Source: Thalassia testudinum (Eukaryota; Streptophyta; Magnoliopsida; Alismatales; Hydrocharitaceae). From it: a stretch of 64,000 nucleotides of DNA. The stretch is taken from the NCBI GenBank assembly GCA_037157565.1, contig JAZHRO010000055.1, positions 41,199,001 through 41,263,000 of the forward strand, given 5' to 3'. The position numbers were made by a program, and so were the translations under genes. The notes beneath the pieces are model-generated. The model was not told the DNA's origin and made no database searches. It saw only the letters and a program-made list of their open reading frames with translations. Shown piece after piece: positions 47,597 to 60,347 of this stretch (position 1 is its first letter; every line of letters begins with the position of its first letter).

Positions 47597-49401
47597 ATCT
47601 TTCATTCATTCATCATGGTGTTTGCAACATGGAACTCGTGGAAAGCTTATAGAGGAAAGCTTAAAAACATCAATCAAGCTAACAGAAAACGATCGCATAC
47701 AAGAATCTATGCGGGGATTTTGCATGCATCATTGGGGGAGAATAAAGAGCTACACTACTAAACAATAATAAAAGTATGTAAACTATGAAGAACTAGCTAC
47801 TAATCTAGCAGAAATAAGGGCATTCGGAGGTAGGCTCCGATGGCCTTTGAATGGTTGAGAGGAGAAGGAGGGGCGACCAATGGTGCTTAGGCCGACCCTT
47901 GGAGAGAGGTTGGAGAGGTGATCCAGCATCCTGGCATGGAGGTGGTGGTAGCCATGGTGAGAAACTCGTGGTGGTGGAGTGGAAGTGAATGTAGCTAACC
48001 TAAACGGAAGTGAATAATGCCAAGATATGGATGGGTGCAAATGGCCACCCCTTAGGTCTTTTTATAGACCTAAGGGAAGCTCTCTAGAGAATTATGGAAT
48101 TCTCTAGAGAGGCCTATGGTGGGAGCTCATGGGAGAGTGAGTGAGAGAGGATGGATGGTGGTTTTTAGATCCACCAAATGTGGATCTAAAAATTGAATGG
48201 CTCTTGGTTGCTAATTTTAGCAACCAAGGAAACCACATATGGTATAGGGTTCTAGGGAACTCTAGGCTAGGTATTTTCGTGTAGATGGTGTGTGTGGGTC
48301 GAAATTTAGGTGGCTAGGTTGAATAGGTTAGGTTCTAGTGGGTTTGGGTCAAGGTAGGTCTCAAATTAGGGTTGTAAACCTAATTCACTAAGGTAAAGTG
48401 CAATTAAACTTAATACAAGTTTAATTGGGTGTGTGGAAACCTAATTGAGAGTAAAATAACTCAATTAAGTTAGGTCTAGGTCAATTGGACTCTCACTGAG
48501 TCCAATTGGACAGTGTGTGTTGAGATCAGGGCTCAATAATTGAATAGGCTGATGGAATTGACTAAGATCCAAGTCAATTAGGTTTAGTGAGGACCTAATT
48601 AGGTCCTTAGGGAGGTCTAGAGGTGATGTACTAGGGTTAGGGCACCTTAATTTAGGTTCCTATAGGGTTAGAATTGGGTTAGGGGCTAGAGATCCAAGAT
48701 CAAGGCTTGAATTTCAAAACAGGAACTGGAGGATAGTATCAGACATCTTATAATGAAAAAATCAGAAGTCCGGACTTATTTTTTGGACGTCCAATCAGAG
48801 TCAGGAGGGATTCTAGGTTCTATCTTGGCTATTCTGTAGAAATTGGACGTCTGACCAAGTGTCTGGATGTCCAATAACACTGCAGAAGTAGGTTTAAGGT
48901 GTGCGGGAGTTGGCTAAGGGTTTTGGACATCCTATGACATGTCTGGATGTCTAGATAGAGGTTGGAATTAGGGTTTTAAGGTTTCCTAGGGTGCGGTGAC
49001 CTAATCTAAGGGTGGCTAAGGCTTGGGGAAGCTTCTAGGCTGTCTTAGGGTTAGGATGGTCTTAAGTTCTTCATAATTTACTGCTTTATTCCTACTTAAA
49101 TAGAATAGCATACCTCAACCCCTTACATTATTGTATACTACATCTAATCTAGGTCTTTCACTCCAACTTTGCTGCAACACCAATTATTCTTCAGATCCAG
49201 CTTCAGATCTAGCTTCTGATCAACTTATTACCTGCAATTGATATAATGCACCTAATCAGTACATTATGGCATTATTTTATGCATAGCTAAAAGAAAGCAT
49301 TAAAGGTTCTAGTAATGCTTATGCATGCATGAATTACCTTAACTTATACTAAGTCCTAGCCTAATTTAGGTCAATTAAGACCTATGATTGCTGTGCAATC
49401 C
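47210..49401 (-). repeat. Element E right LTR (5' LTR)
   Basis: Matches 37132-39302. Head TGATTGC-TGT-GCAATC at 49385-49401 (last base mutated). The promoter hairpins are at 48049-48228, here with the TATA box in the loop of a perfect 11-bp stem (48049-48076). The copies are almost identical over about 430 bp (37973-38406 against 48077-48510) and more diverged outside. It is the centre of the E/H inverted arrangement. Confidence 0.9.
47519..47594. repeat. (TA)n microsatellite, E right LTR
   Basis: About 75 bp of TA with two CA interruptions. The open frame across it is meaningless. Confidence 0.9.
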
Positions 49402-50862
49402 TTTCTTAATTTCTGTCAGGCTTATGGTGATGTCAAAAAAAAATTTTAAAAATATTTTTTTTTCAAGAAGGATTTTTTTTTGAACACTAGGTTAGATTTG
49501 CTTCTAGAAAATTCATTTGAAGAAAAAAAATGCTTATTCATTTTCATGAAAAAGGAAAAAAATAATAAAAAGAAACCTTGGTAGTTAGATTGGGTTTCTT
49601 TTTGAATCCTAGGTTAGTTTTGAAAAAGCAAAAAAAAAAAGTTGAAAATCCTTTAAAAAAAATCCTTCTTGAAAAAAAATATTTTCAATTTTTTTTAAAA
49701 AAAATTTTTTTTGGTGGAAAGTTCGAATTTTAAACTGAAACACTTTTTAAAAGCTTTTCCACCATTCTTTGATTTTTGGTTAGATGTTAAAGTCCGTTTT
49801 AAAAATTCAATTGCTTAAAAATTAATGAGAAAAAAATTCTGAAATTTGGGTTATAACTTCATTTTCAAACCATCTTTCAAGCACCACTGTTCTTTTAAAA
49901 AATTTTGAGTAAAAAATTTTTAAAAATTCGCGAAGTGCAAGGGGGTCAGACTGACCTAGATTTGAGATTTTTCAAAATTCATAGAGCAATTCCAAGCAAT
50001 CCACAAATCATTTTTGACTCAAAATTGTGGGGTTTGAAAGTTGATCTCATTGGATTTAATTTCCATATTTTTTCTGAATTTTTGAAAATCATTTAGTTCT
50101 GTTTCAATTTGCAAAATCGACCAGGGGTCAAAATTCCAAATCTGATCCCTTGACATTTAAAAATCTCTACAAATTCGGTTGAAAAAGTAAAAATCACAAA
50201 AAAATATTCTCTGAGAAGATAATTGAGAAAGGAATCTACTCACCAAATTTTAGTTTAATTGGATTCCAATTTTGTTTAGAGAACTATTTTTATTCTTGTA
50301 GTCTGCTAAAGAAGAACAAACAAAAGAACAAAAAAACCCTAGAATTGTATGAACCCCAGGTTACATCTTTAGGGTTACAATCTAGAGACTACATTTGGGC
50401 TAGACTAGACTTAATCAAGTCTAGTGCTTAGTCGGTGAGCTTGGTCACCTTGTGGGCCACTCACCACAAACCGCAACTGTAGAAAAATGGGCTAAAAATC
50501 AATTCTAAAACACAAAATCAACCCGAATTCGTTGTCATACTACTAGGTGCTTTCAACCTCTTAGCTAGGTTATCTTGAGAGGTGGGAATCATTTTCAGTC
50601 GGTTGTACGACAAATTTTTCTTCAGGAATTCGAACCCAAAATGAAAAATCTGGTCACCTGATCGTAAGGATCATCTGATTGATAGGGCCTTAGCCTTGTT
50701 TGGCTTGGCTACACCAACCTAGGGGTTGGGTGGTGTATGCAAGGAAGGAGGTCACTTAGACCTCAATTGGTTGGACCTTGGGAGTCGCTCCCAAGGAGGC
50801 AAGTACCCTCCTTCAGCTGAGGACCATCTTCTCTCCCCACTTCTTCTACTCCCTTAGCCGCA
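49402..50862 (+). mobile_element. H untranslated leader (5' end lost)
   Basis: The rest of H's 5' LTR and its PBS are missing; the leader starts abruptly at E's LTR end. A strong inverted repeat (arms 49451-49480 and 49655-49683, core CAAGAAGGAT/ATCCTTCTTG) lies inside. From about 49920 it mirrors E's leader. No gene. Confidence 0.7.
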
Positions 50863-53800
50863 ATGGCTAATCCTGGACTTGGACTTAGATCGGGTCAAGA
50901 CGTCGATAATCAGGACCCGATGGCTCGTCTGGAGGCCCGGGTTGTTGAATCAGAGGAGCGGCATCAGCAGAGCATGGACCGTATCTTGACGATGCTTGAC
51001 AGAATGCAGCATCCACCGTGAGGAGAACAACTTTGGGATTTTATGATCCAACTGCACCGATCGTCGCACCCTTAGTCAGGATTCCCGTAGGCGGAGACAC
51101 ATTTGAGCTCAAGCCCAATGTGATCAGTTTGATCAGCATTCATTTTTATGGAAACTCAAGCGAAGATCCATTTCAGCACTTAGAGGACCTGAGTTGACTC
51201 GCAGAAACGATTTGACCCAGGAATATTGATCTTGGGATTGTTCTGATGAAGCTTTTCCCATTTTCTCTAAGGGACAAAGCTTCATATTGGTTCAAGACCA
51301 TTGGGAAGCCAATTGGAACTTGGTCGGAATTACGACATGAATTCCTGCAAAAGTTCTCCCCAATCGGTCGAACAAATGCGATGAGGCGCGCATTCACGAC
51401 CTTCTCCCAAGGAGCTGGGGAGAAGTTGCATGAAGCCTGGGACCGATTTCACGACCTTCTCCGGAAATGCCCACACCATGGTATACCCAGATGGCACCTA
51501 GCTCAATTCTTTTACCATGGGCTAGATGACACACTCGGTATCTGGCTGATGCATCTAGTGGCGGGAATTTCCTCGCAAAAGACGAGAACAACGCATTTGA
51601 GTTGTTCGAATCTTTGGTGGAGAACTCGATGAATGCCGCATCCATGAACTAGTTCCAGTGGCCTGGTCAACAGCGGGTTGGTGTCCATAAGGCTCACACC
51701 GAGTCTATTCGAGCCGACATGGATATCATCATCAAGTAGCTAGATAGAATAAACCTAATCGAGAAAAAGATTGACCAAATTATTCAGGGTCAATTTGACC
51801 TGAACTCTGCTGTTCCAAGACCCTCCTATGCACCCCGAGCCCCCCTGCTTGAGTTAATCTACTCATTCGGGATGCGTCTTCTCCTTATTTACGAGATCTT
51901 GCATATCAGGATCCCGTAAACAATCCTGATCTGGCACCATATGACCAGGGTTACGCACCACCCACAAACTATAATACGTATCCCCTTGATGGATATACAT
52001 CTCAGACGTCTTCGACCTACGAGGACGTCAGTGCTATTCAAGGATACGGGCGTACTAACCCATATTCAGAGACGTATAACCCTGGTTGGCGCCAGCATCC
52101 GAACTTCTCCTGGTCTGGTAACTCACAGAGACCTCATCAAGATCCACACTACCAGACCAGGTAATACGGGAATGCGCAAAACACATACCCTAGGCAGCAG
52201 CCAGTCCCGTATTAGCAGCAACCTTGTTCTATATACCAGCCGTTGCACCAAGCTGCCAGTCACCCTCTAAAGCGGGCTGACCCTTTGGAGGCACTGAAAG
52301 AGGAGCTACAAGAATCGATGAGGAAATCTACATAGGATAGCTTGCAGATAATGAAGGCGATGGCTGACCAGATACAGACTATACAGAACACGCAAAACCT
52401 GCTGTTGCTGGAGCATAGGACTCAGGGAGTCTTGCCCTCCCAACCTGTCCAGAACCCTCGGTCTGTGTAGAACCAAGGAGCCTCGCCTAGGTTTCAGGCA
52501 CCACAGGGACAGGCACACTCCATATTACAGGTGCCTCCTGCACCACCTGGTTACGCTCAAGGCTAGCCACCTTTGATGTAGAACCCCGCATACTCTGCCC
52601 CTTCCGCTCCCCCACCACCTCTTGGATAGCAAGCCGATGCAAATGCTATCTCATTGAGTGGAAGAAAGACATTCGACCCACCACATAGGTAGGCGGGTCC
52701 TGATTTTTCTCACCCTTCACCGTAGGCAGGTTTGACTCCATCTCAGGAGCCACCTACGACAGATTAGGGTAAGAGGCCACTTGACCCTGAGATTCCCGTC
52801 CCTTTTCCTGAGGCTCTGATGCGAAATGTAGTACGGAAAAAGGACACGTATAATTTTGAGGACCTGAAGTCAATGTTCAAGGAAGTACATATTCAGGTCC
52901 CCTCCTCGAGGCAATAGATCACATCCCCGCTGTTGCTAGGTTCTTCAAGGACTATTGTACCTTGAAGCGACAGCCTAGAATTGGACAACAAGCGGTACTG
53001 TCAAAAGAAGGTAGCACCATGATTCTAGCTGACTTGCCACCAAAAAAGAAAGACAATGGTACCCCACTCATATCCTACTTCTTGCAGGATTCTCCATTTG
53101 ATCGGGCCCCTCTAGATCTGGGTTCGTCCATCAACCTTACTCCCACTACTGTATTTGATCGATTTTGATTTGGGGAGTTAAAGTCTACCTTGGTCACGAT
53201 TCAGCTGGCTAATAGGTTAGTAAAAACATCGAGGGGGGTGGTTGAGAACGTGATCGTAAAAGTCTGCGGATTTGCTTTCCTGCAGACTTTTTCATTCTTG
53301 ATATGGAAGTTCCTCCTAATCTCCGAGATGCACTAATTATTTTGGGTCGCCCATTTCTAGCGACAGCCCGAGCAAACATTGATTGTGCATCTGGGTGTAT
53401 GGAGATAGCCCTAGGTAATGAGCGACTTTGACTTGACATATTCAGGGCATCAAGGAATTTTTACTGTGATCGCATAGAGGAGGAGGGTGAAGATGAAGAT
53501 TCGGCATATTGTGGTAACATTGGGCTTCTTTGTGACGACCCAATGTCTCATTCGTCTGCACTATCAGGTTTCTTGGACCTTGTTCCACACGGGACTGAGA
53601 CCACTACACTACACATATCTCCCCGAGGATCTAATTGTTTAGGGTGTGTTTCTGACCATAGCACCCCTGAATCTAGCTATCTTGATTCGTACACTACTGG
53701 ATAGCCCCTGTTGTTACAAGAAGACGTGACCACAGCTAATGGGTTTCCCGTTAACGCAGTCACAACCGATTATCTCATAGGTAGCGAATCAGCAGGAATT

Positions 53801-54121
53801 CACATACATACAAATCATCAGATTCCCACCTTCGAGTCTACTCCTCCTATTCTCATTTCTGGCGAGGATTTTAGTGACCTCCCCACAGATCTTCTACTTT
53901 CTCGAATACCCCCGTATGATCCAGAGCCCGGAGAGGGCATGATGTTTGATTATCGTTATGAGGATCCCTATGATTCAGATTCTGGTTCTGAGATACATTT
54001 TGATCTACTCCCTCAGCAACTTCTTGCTGAATTGTGGGACATGATAAATCAGCTGAATCAACATCATGATCCCCCTCTGATTATCCTCTATTTTCCACCA
54101 CCACTCCACACTTTCTTATAG
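50863..54121 (+). pseudogene. H gag-protease-acidic domain pseudogene
   Basis: Begins ATG at 50863 (MANPGLGLRSGQD). Capsid motifs lie at about 51240-51530 (LRDKASYW, FLQKFSPIGRTNAMR, KCPHHGIPRW). A proline/glutamine-rich linker (about 52070-52800) keeps one frame but has one TAA and nine TAG codons. Protease lies at about 52920-53460 (LDLGSSINLTP; DAPLDLG-like core), in a different frame after a lost base near 52902. The acidic tail, in the frame open at 53711-54121, contains DFSDLPTDLLLSRIPPYDPE. TGA codons and frameshifts also break the N-terminal part. RT, RNase H and integrase are absent before the internal polypurine tract at 54490, so H was non-autonomous. The order shows that the acidic domain follows protease where D has a linker to RT. 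Confidence 0.75.
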
Positions 54122-56313
54122 CTAGACTTTTTGGAGTAGGGGTGCACAATTAGTTGGTTCGCATCTCCAGACCACTGATTCTAGGAGCATATGAGCACAT
54201 CTTTCTCTTAATTTTGACCAGCTCCTATGTTAGAACTGATATAGCTAAGTAAGTTCTCGTCCAACTGGAGGCGTTAAACTCAGCATGTATAGATAGCATA
54301 TCCCACATTCTACCATCATCTCTACATAACCATTTTTATACATAGCATATTTTTCTTTTAGCATATTTCCTTTTCGCATATTGCATATTGTCAGGTTGGC
54401 CGATGCTGAATGTATAATTTCAGGAGCAATTACAGGTGATTTCTACCCATTTACTCCCTGCTGTATTTATTTTCTTTTATATTCATGCATGAGGACATGC
54501 AAGAACTTAGGCATGGGGGGTAGATACAACAAAACTGAAAATTTTTATGCCAACCCTTAGGAAAACCTCGAAGCTGCATGTCAAACGTACTTTAGGATCC
54601 TAAATAAAAGAACAACCAATTCCACCTCCAATGCTCGCATTGGAGCTAAAAATCGTCTGCAACAGCCACTTTCGACTCACCTGCTCACCTTTTGTTCTAA
54701 ATCTAGGGTCAAGCTGAATGTAACCTGTTATGGGAATTTTACGAAGTAAAAATTATAGGAGGTTACTTGTTTATAGCATATATACATATTGCATTCATGA
54801 ATATGATTTTTATCAAGAAAATGCATTAGGGATTTTATCCTCTAGTTGATTCATGTAATCTAGAATCCAGTACAACTTTTCACACACACACGTAGAATTT
54901 GCAATTGATTCACGGTGAAAGTTGATAAACGTCTTTAGTCTATCGAGAAGAAGCAGTGCTTCTTCTCCTAAACCCTAGACAGTGTTTTGGGAGCTAGGCA
55001 GATTTTCTTCCAAAAATCTACCAAATAGTGTGAGTTGAGAATAGAGAGTACTGGTGCACTAGGATTAGTGCAAGGAATCCAGAATCCTTGATAATTAGGT
55101 GATGATACTCAGAGATTAGGCATAGTTTCTGCTCTCAGTTCCTACGTATACATTTTTACGCGAAATATTGAGAGCCACCAAACAAGGCAAATACGTGGAG
55201 AGCGAGTTTTCATAAAACTAGGGCTAAGGTGGATGGTTACGACCATTTTTTACGGAATCCTCAGTTGAAGGAGGGTATTAATGTCAAGGTCAGAAATACA
55301 CCATCCTATCCGTCTCTTCTGGTGCCATGAGTAGGCACTTCCACCAAATAAGCCATCCAATATCTCTTGAGTACCACTAATCCCTAATAACGCCTCCTTA
55401 ATAAAGTTCATGGATATGTGCTAGTTGTGTTGTGTTGAAAGAAAAAAAAAGAAGAAAAAAAAAGAGAAAAAAAATGAAAAAGGAAAAAAATGAAAAAGGA
55501 AAAAAATGAAAAAAATCGAAAAAATTAGAAAAAGAAGAAAAAGCAAGAAAAAAAAGAGTTTGCGAATATTTAGCATTTATTTCATTTGCATTGAGGCAAT
55601 ACCACCGAATAAATGTGAGATCTACCAAATATGGCCTTAACCTATTTTTCTGTGTTTTTGATCGCCCGAATACTGGCTGAGGAATTCCGACTTAGTGTTA
55701 GGGCTATGGAAACTCAATTAAAGTGTTAATGCCAAGTGAGACCACCAAATACAGGTCATATATGTGAATCTAGTGAGATTGTGAGCATTAACAAAAAGAA
55801 AAAAAAGAAAAGAAAAAGAAGAGAGAAAGAGAGAATGAATACAAAGGAACCAGAAGAGAGCATAGTTTTTCTCGTCTTTCTCTAAGTGAGTTACTTGATA
55901 ATCCGAGAATTTAGATTCTGAAGTATTAATCTGTATGTAGCACTGACTGAGAGTGAGCCACCAAATAAACACCCGCATCCCTCAGACATCCTCTACCCAA
56001 GCTTAAAGCTGGGGTGGAATTCATAGAATATCTTGAATACCCCGAGGTAAGAAGTTCACCTATCCTACTATAATTTTTACTAGGGATCAAGTATAGGCTT
56101 TAGAGGTGAATTAGTTTTTCACTCGAATCCGTTGCAAAAGCTACATAGCTACACTTTCACGGTTGTCTAGATTTCTAGAGCATCGGATGAAAACAAAAAG
56201 GAGAAAAATCTCTAGGCATACACTTGATAAAATAATCAATCCCTTAGAGACCCTTCTGTGAATAATTTAATCTCGCATTTGCTAAGGACTAGCAAGATTT
56301 AGGCATGGGGGTA
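54122..56313 (+). mobile_element. H 3' non-coding region with two polypurine tracts
   Basis: Internal tract 54487-54524 (GAGGACATGCAAGAAC, TTAGGCATGGGGGG). Between the tracts are seven CCACCAAATA words, starting 55018, 55175, 55341, 55602, 55622, 55742 and 55958, some with one mismatch. A-rich runs at about 55439-55560 and 55795-55845. Terminal tract AGGCATGGGGGTA 56301-56313. The minus-strand open frames 55398-55978 are A-run artefacts. Confidence 0.75.
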
Positions 56314-58472
56314 CGATTGCGTAGTAATCATAGGTCTTAATTGACCTAAATTAGGCTAGGACTTAGCATAAGTTAGGGTAATTCATGCATGCATAAGCAT
56401 TACTAGCACCTTTACTACTTTCTTTTAGTTATGCATAAAATAATGCCATAACGTATTGATTAGGTGCATTATGTCAATTGTAGGTAATAAGCTAATCAGA
56501 AGCTAGATCTAAAGCGAGATCAGAAGAATAAAGGATAATTGGTGTTGCAGCAAAGTTGGAGCAGAAGGCCAAGAATAAGATGTAGTAGACAATAATGTAA
56601 GGGGTTGAGGTATGCTATTCTATTTAAGTAGGAATAAAGCAGTAAAATATGAACTTAGGACCATCCTAGCCCTAGGATAGCCTAGAAGGTTCCCCAAGCC
56701 TTAGCCACCCTTAGATTAGGTCACCACACCCTAGGAAACCTTAAAACCATAATTCCAACCTCTATCTGGACGTCCATAACCCTTAGCAAACTCCCGCACA
56801 CCTTAAACCCACTTGTGCAGTGTTATTGGACGTCCAGACACTTGGTCAGACATCCAATTTCTGCAGAATACCCAGACATAACTTAGAAACCCTCCTGACT
56901 TTGATTGGACATCCAGATAATAAGTATGGACTTTTGATTTTTCATTATAAGATGTCTGACACTATTATTAGACGTCTGATACTATCCTCCAGTTCCTGTT
57001 TTGGAATTCAAGCCTTGATCTTGGATCTCTAGCCCCCTTAACCCAATTCTAACCCCATAGGAACCTAAATTAAGGAGCCCTAACCCTAGTACATCACCTC
57101 TAGACCTCCCTAAGGACCTAATTAGGTCCTCACTAAACCTAATTGACTTGGATCTTAGTCAATTCCATCGGCCTATTCAATTGGACTCATTGAGTCCAAT
57201 TGAGCTCTGATCTCAGCACGCACTATCCAATTGGACTCAGTGAGAGTTCAATTGACCTAGACCTAACTTAATTGAGTTATTTTACTCTCAATTAAATTTT
57301 CACACACCCAATGAAACTTGTATTAAGTTTAATTGCACTTTACCTTAGTGAATTAGGGTTTACAACCCTAATTTGAGACCTACCTTGACCTAAACACACT
57401 AGAACCTAACCTAATCAACCTAGCCACCTAAGTTTCGACCCTCACATACCCACACACACCATCCACACGAAAATACCTAGCCTAGAGTTCTCTAGAACTC
57501 TCTACCATGTGTTGTTGCCTTGGTTGCTAAAATTAGCAACCAAGAGCCATTCAATTTTTACATCCACATTTGGTGGATCTAAAAACCACCATCCATCCTC
57601 TCTCTCTCACTCTCTTACGAGCTCCCACCATAGGCCTCTCTAGAGAATTCCATAATTCTCTAAAGAGCTTCCCTTAGGTCTATAAAAAGACCTAAGGGGT
57701 GGCCATTTGCACCCATCCATTTTCTTGGCTTCATTCACTCTTGGTTTCATTTAGTTAGCTACATCCACCTCCACTCCACCTCCACGAGTTGCTCACCATG
57801 GCTACCACCATCTCCACACCAGGATGCTGGATCACCTCGCCAACCTTTCTCCAAGGGCCGGCCTAAGCACCATTGACCGCCCCTCCTCCTCTCAACCATT
57901 CAAAGGCCATCAGAGCCCACCTTCGAATGCCCTTATTTCTACTAGATTAGTAGCTAGTTCTTCATAGTTTACATGCTTTTATTACTGCTTAGTAGTGTAG
58001 CTCTTTACTCTCCCTCAATGATGCATGCAAAATCCTCCCATAGATTCCTGTATGTGGTCATTTTCTGTTAGCTAGATTGATGTTTTTAAGCTTTCCTCTA
58101 GTTCCATGTTGCAAACACTCTCCTGAATGAATGAAAGAAATTTTTCTCGATATATATCTATGTGTGAAAATCACCATGAGCTTATTGCAATATATTTTGT
58201 GTGATTAAAGTTGCCTGCTTTTATTTACTATCTTTTGGCAACTAGCATGTCGTATATCAATACATAAATCACCATACACCGACATGAGATTTTAAGTAAG
58301 TAGAGAGAAAGAGATAGATTTCAAATCTACATTTCCATAAATGCCTCCCAGAGACGAACGACCGGGACTCAAGTCTTGTTATGTTTACAAAATCATTTTT
58401 TTTACGAACGTTTTCAGCACGACTATACTATGATTTCCAATGATTTCAAAACAAGTGAAAACAGGTTTGTCA
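56314..58472 (+). repeat. Element H 3' LTR
   Basis: Same family as E's LTRs, opposite orientation. The head is mutated (CGATTGC-GTA-GTAATCA). It carries GACGTC-type words (about 56770-56985), GGACCTAATTAGGTCC-type dyads, hairpin CTTGGTTGCTAA/TTAGCAACCAAG (57519-57544), and a TATA box in the loop of a perfect 11-bp stem (57671-57698). It ends ...ggtttgtca at 58472. Confidence 0.9.
57681..57687 (+). promoter_or_regulatory. TATA box inside hairpin, H 3' LTR
   Basis: TATAAAA spans the left-arm end and loop of CCCTTAGGTCT/AGACCTAAGGG (57671-57698). E's right LTR has the same arrangement at 48049-48076. Confidence 0.65.
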
Positions 58473-59376
58473 AGAATCGGTACATAAGAAATCAACATAA
58501 AAAAGAGTAGAAATTAGTCTAGGTCAATTTCTTTGTGTGACTAACTTAGTGGTGCAATTGTGGCCAATTTTTTGAGTTGTTTCGGCCGCATCACTTAACT
58601 TAAAATCAGCTCACCAAGTAGCTTCCCCTTAGGGTTTTCAATTTAGGTCAATACCAGGCACTCCACTTTATTTTTGATTTAAAAATGAAAGTGATCTTCA
58701 CCCGTGCTTGAAAACTTGGTTTGCCTTAAACTTGATTGAATTAAACCTAATTCTAAACCCTAAAAGCTACTTAAGTAAGATTTGAACATTAAAATCTACT
58801 CATCACAAATAATCTTACTTGAAAACCTTGGTTGTGCATGCACTCACACATACTCAATTAATCATTAAGGGCACAACCCATTTTAAGGGCTCACCACATT
58901 CCATAAGCACTACAATCCCAGGCCTAAATAAAATCAAGTAGACGTTGGCCTTAAGGACTAATTTGCTCTTCGGGGTCCAGTCTGAGATTATTTACGATTA
59001 ACCTACTTGTACTGATCAATCTGATGTCTAGCTAGGGAAGTAGCGTCAAACGACCGCGGCTGGGGCGTACACTAGGAACCGGAGGCGCAAGCCGAAGGAA
59101 GAACTTTCTCCCCAGTCCCTCCTTCTAATTGGTTGGGTTGAGCAGACGCAAGTAGAGTAAATCGTTTATAATCTTACGACGGGTTCTGAGAGTCTGTAAA
59201 TCCTTAGGCTACCCCACTTAAGGATAGGCTTGTTTTGTTGTGCTGCAGAGTTCTTATCCCCAATCCTTCTGACCTTTTCCTAGTTCATACTGGGAAGGAG
59301 GTCATTGAATCCCTGATTGGAAGGACCACTAGAGTATTTTAGGAGGCGTAGATTGGATTTTGGCCAAATTGATCCC
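58473..59376 (+). mobile_element. G leader, continuation after H
   Basis: Non-coding. It ends with 'gggaaggaggtc' wording shared with the leaders of E and H just upstream of gag. No PBS here; that lies at 36440. Confidence 0.6.
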
Positions 59377-60347
59377 ATGGTCGATCAACAGCCTCCTCTG
59401 CCTCAGGGTCCACAAGAGATATTTCAAAGGCAGCTGGAACAAATGCAGAGAATGCAAGAATGGTTCCAGAGAATGCAGGGCGCTCAGCCCTTGAAGGATT
59501 TTTACGATCCTTTAAATTACGGGGATCGTCTCGGCGTCCAGATTCCTACCGGAGATGTAGAAATCAAGCCCTAGGTGTTAAGCTTGATCAAACATTTCCA
59601 TGGGCTTGGCTCTGAAGACCTGTTTTGGCACTTGGAGGATTTGACCACTTTGGTCTAGACCCCCAACGCACGAAACGTGAATGAGGAGCAGATGATCATG
59701 AGGCTCTTCCCCCACTCTCTTAGGGATAAAGCCGCTCATTGGTACATGACTATAGGAAGGCCAATTGCAACTTGGAATGATTTGAAATCGGCCTTCCTGA
59801 AGAAATTCTTCCCTGTCGGACGTACCAATGCTTTGAGACGGGCAATTACTACCTTCACCCAGCAGCCAGGGGAAAAGTTTCATGTTGCCTGGGAGCGATT
59901 CCAGGACTTATTGTGGAGGTGTTCACACCACGAGGTGCCGAAATGGCAACTCGTGCAGATCTTCTACCACGGGTTGATTGAGCAACTCAGAAATCACGTG
60001 GACGCTTCTTGCGGAGGCAATTTCCTCAACAAAGACGCAAATAGCGCACATGATTTGTTTGAGGAGATGAGGAGAATTCGATCAATCATGCCTCCATGGA
60101 TACTTTTAATCGGTCCCAGCAGCCCAGATCTAATGTTAATAAGTCCACGACTCTCATTCATTCGATATGGAATTGATTTGTAATAAACTTGATAAGGTGG
60201 ACTTGGTTACTAAGAGAATGGAGGAGTGGATGGTTGGAAACTCAATGAATAACTCTCGATCCACTCAATCCCAAAATTTGGGATTCCATTCATCACGAGT
60301 TCCTTCTGGATGGAAGTTCGTAAATCAACTTGATGCGGCTTGGTCGT
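59377..60347 (+). pseudogene. G gag pseudogene, truncated
   Basis: Starts at ATG 59377 (MVDQQPPLPQGPQEIF; the frame is open from 59317 without another ATG). It has a glutamine/methionine-rich N-terminus, then capsid motifs LRDKAAHWY, FLKKFFPVGRTNALR and EVPKWQLVQIFYHGL. TAG stops at 59572 and 59656 keep frame. A frameshift near 60075 moves the LICNKLDKVDLVTKRMEEW segment to another frame. It is cut at about 60347 by J. Capsid is closer in wording to D than to H. Protease and pol are not present in the window. Confidence 0.75.

Larger units (their letters stand above)
37132..49401 (-). mobile_element. Element E: non-autonomous Athila derivative, minus strand
   Basis: LTRs 37132-39302 and 47210-49401 (about 2.2 kb, TG starts on the plus strand), PBS 47190-47207, polypurine tract 39303-39315, internal polypurine tract near 41055-41090. 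The only coding trace is a broken frame, 44150-45662 (minus), lacking capsid, protease, RT and integrase. S, a solo LTR, is inserted at 41326-44008. The flanks (acatt against tttct) are not a matching duplication, so a rearrangement has affected at least one side. Confidence 0.85.

Noticed and set aside
47501..47761. Open frame with alternating isoleucine/tyrosine residues
   Set aside because: Translation of a TA microsatellite.
52213..52767. TAG reassigned to glutamine (recoding) in H
   Set aside because: The same element also has TGA and TAA stops and frameshifts elsewhere, which fits decay by CHG deamination rather than recoding.
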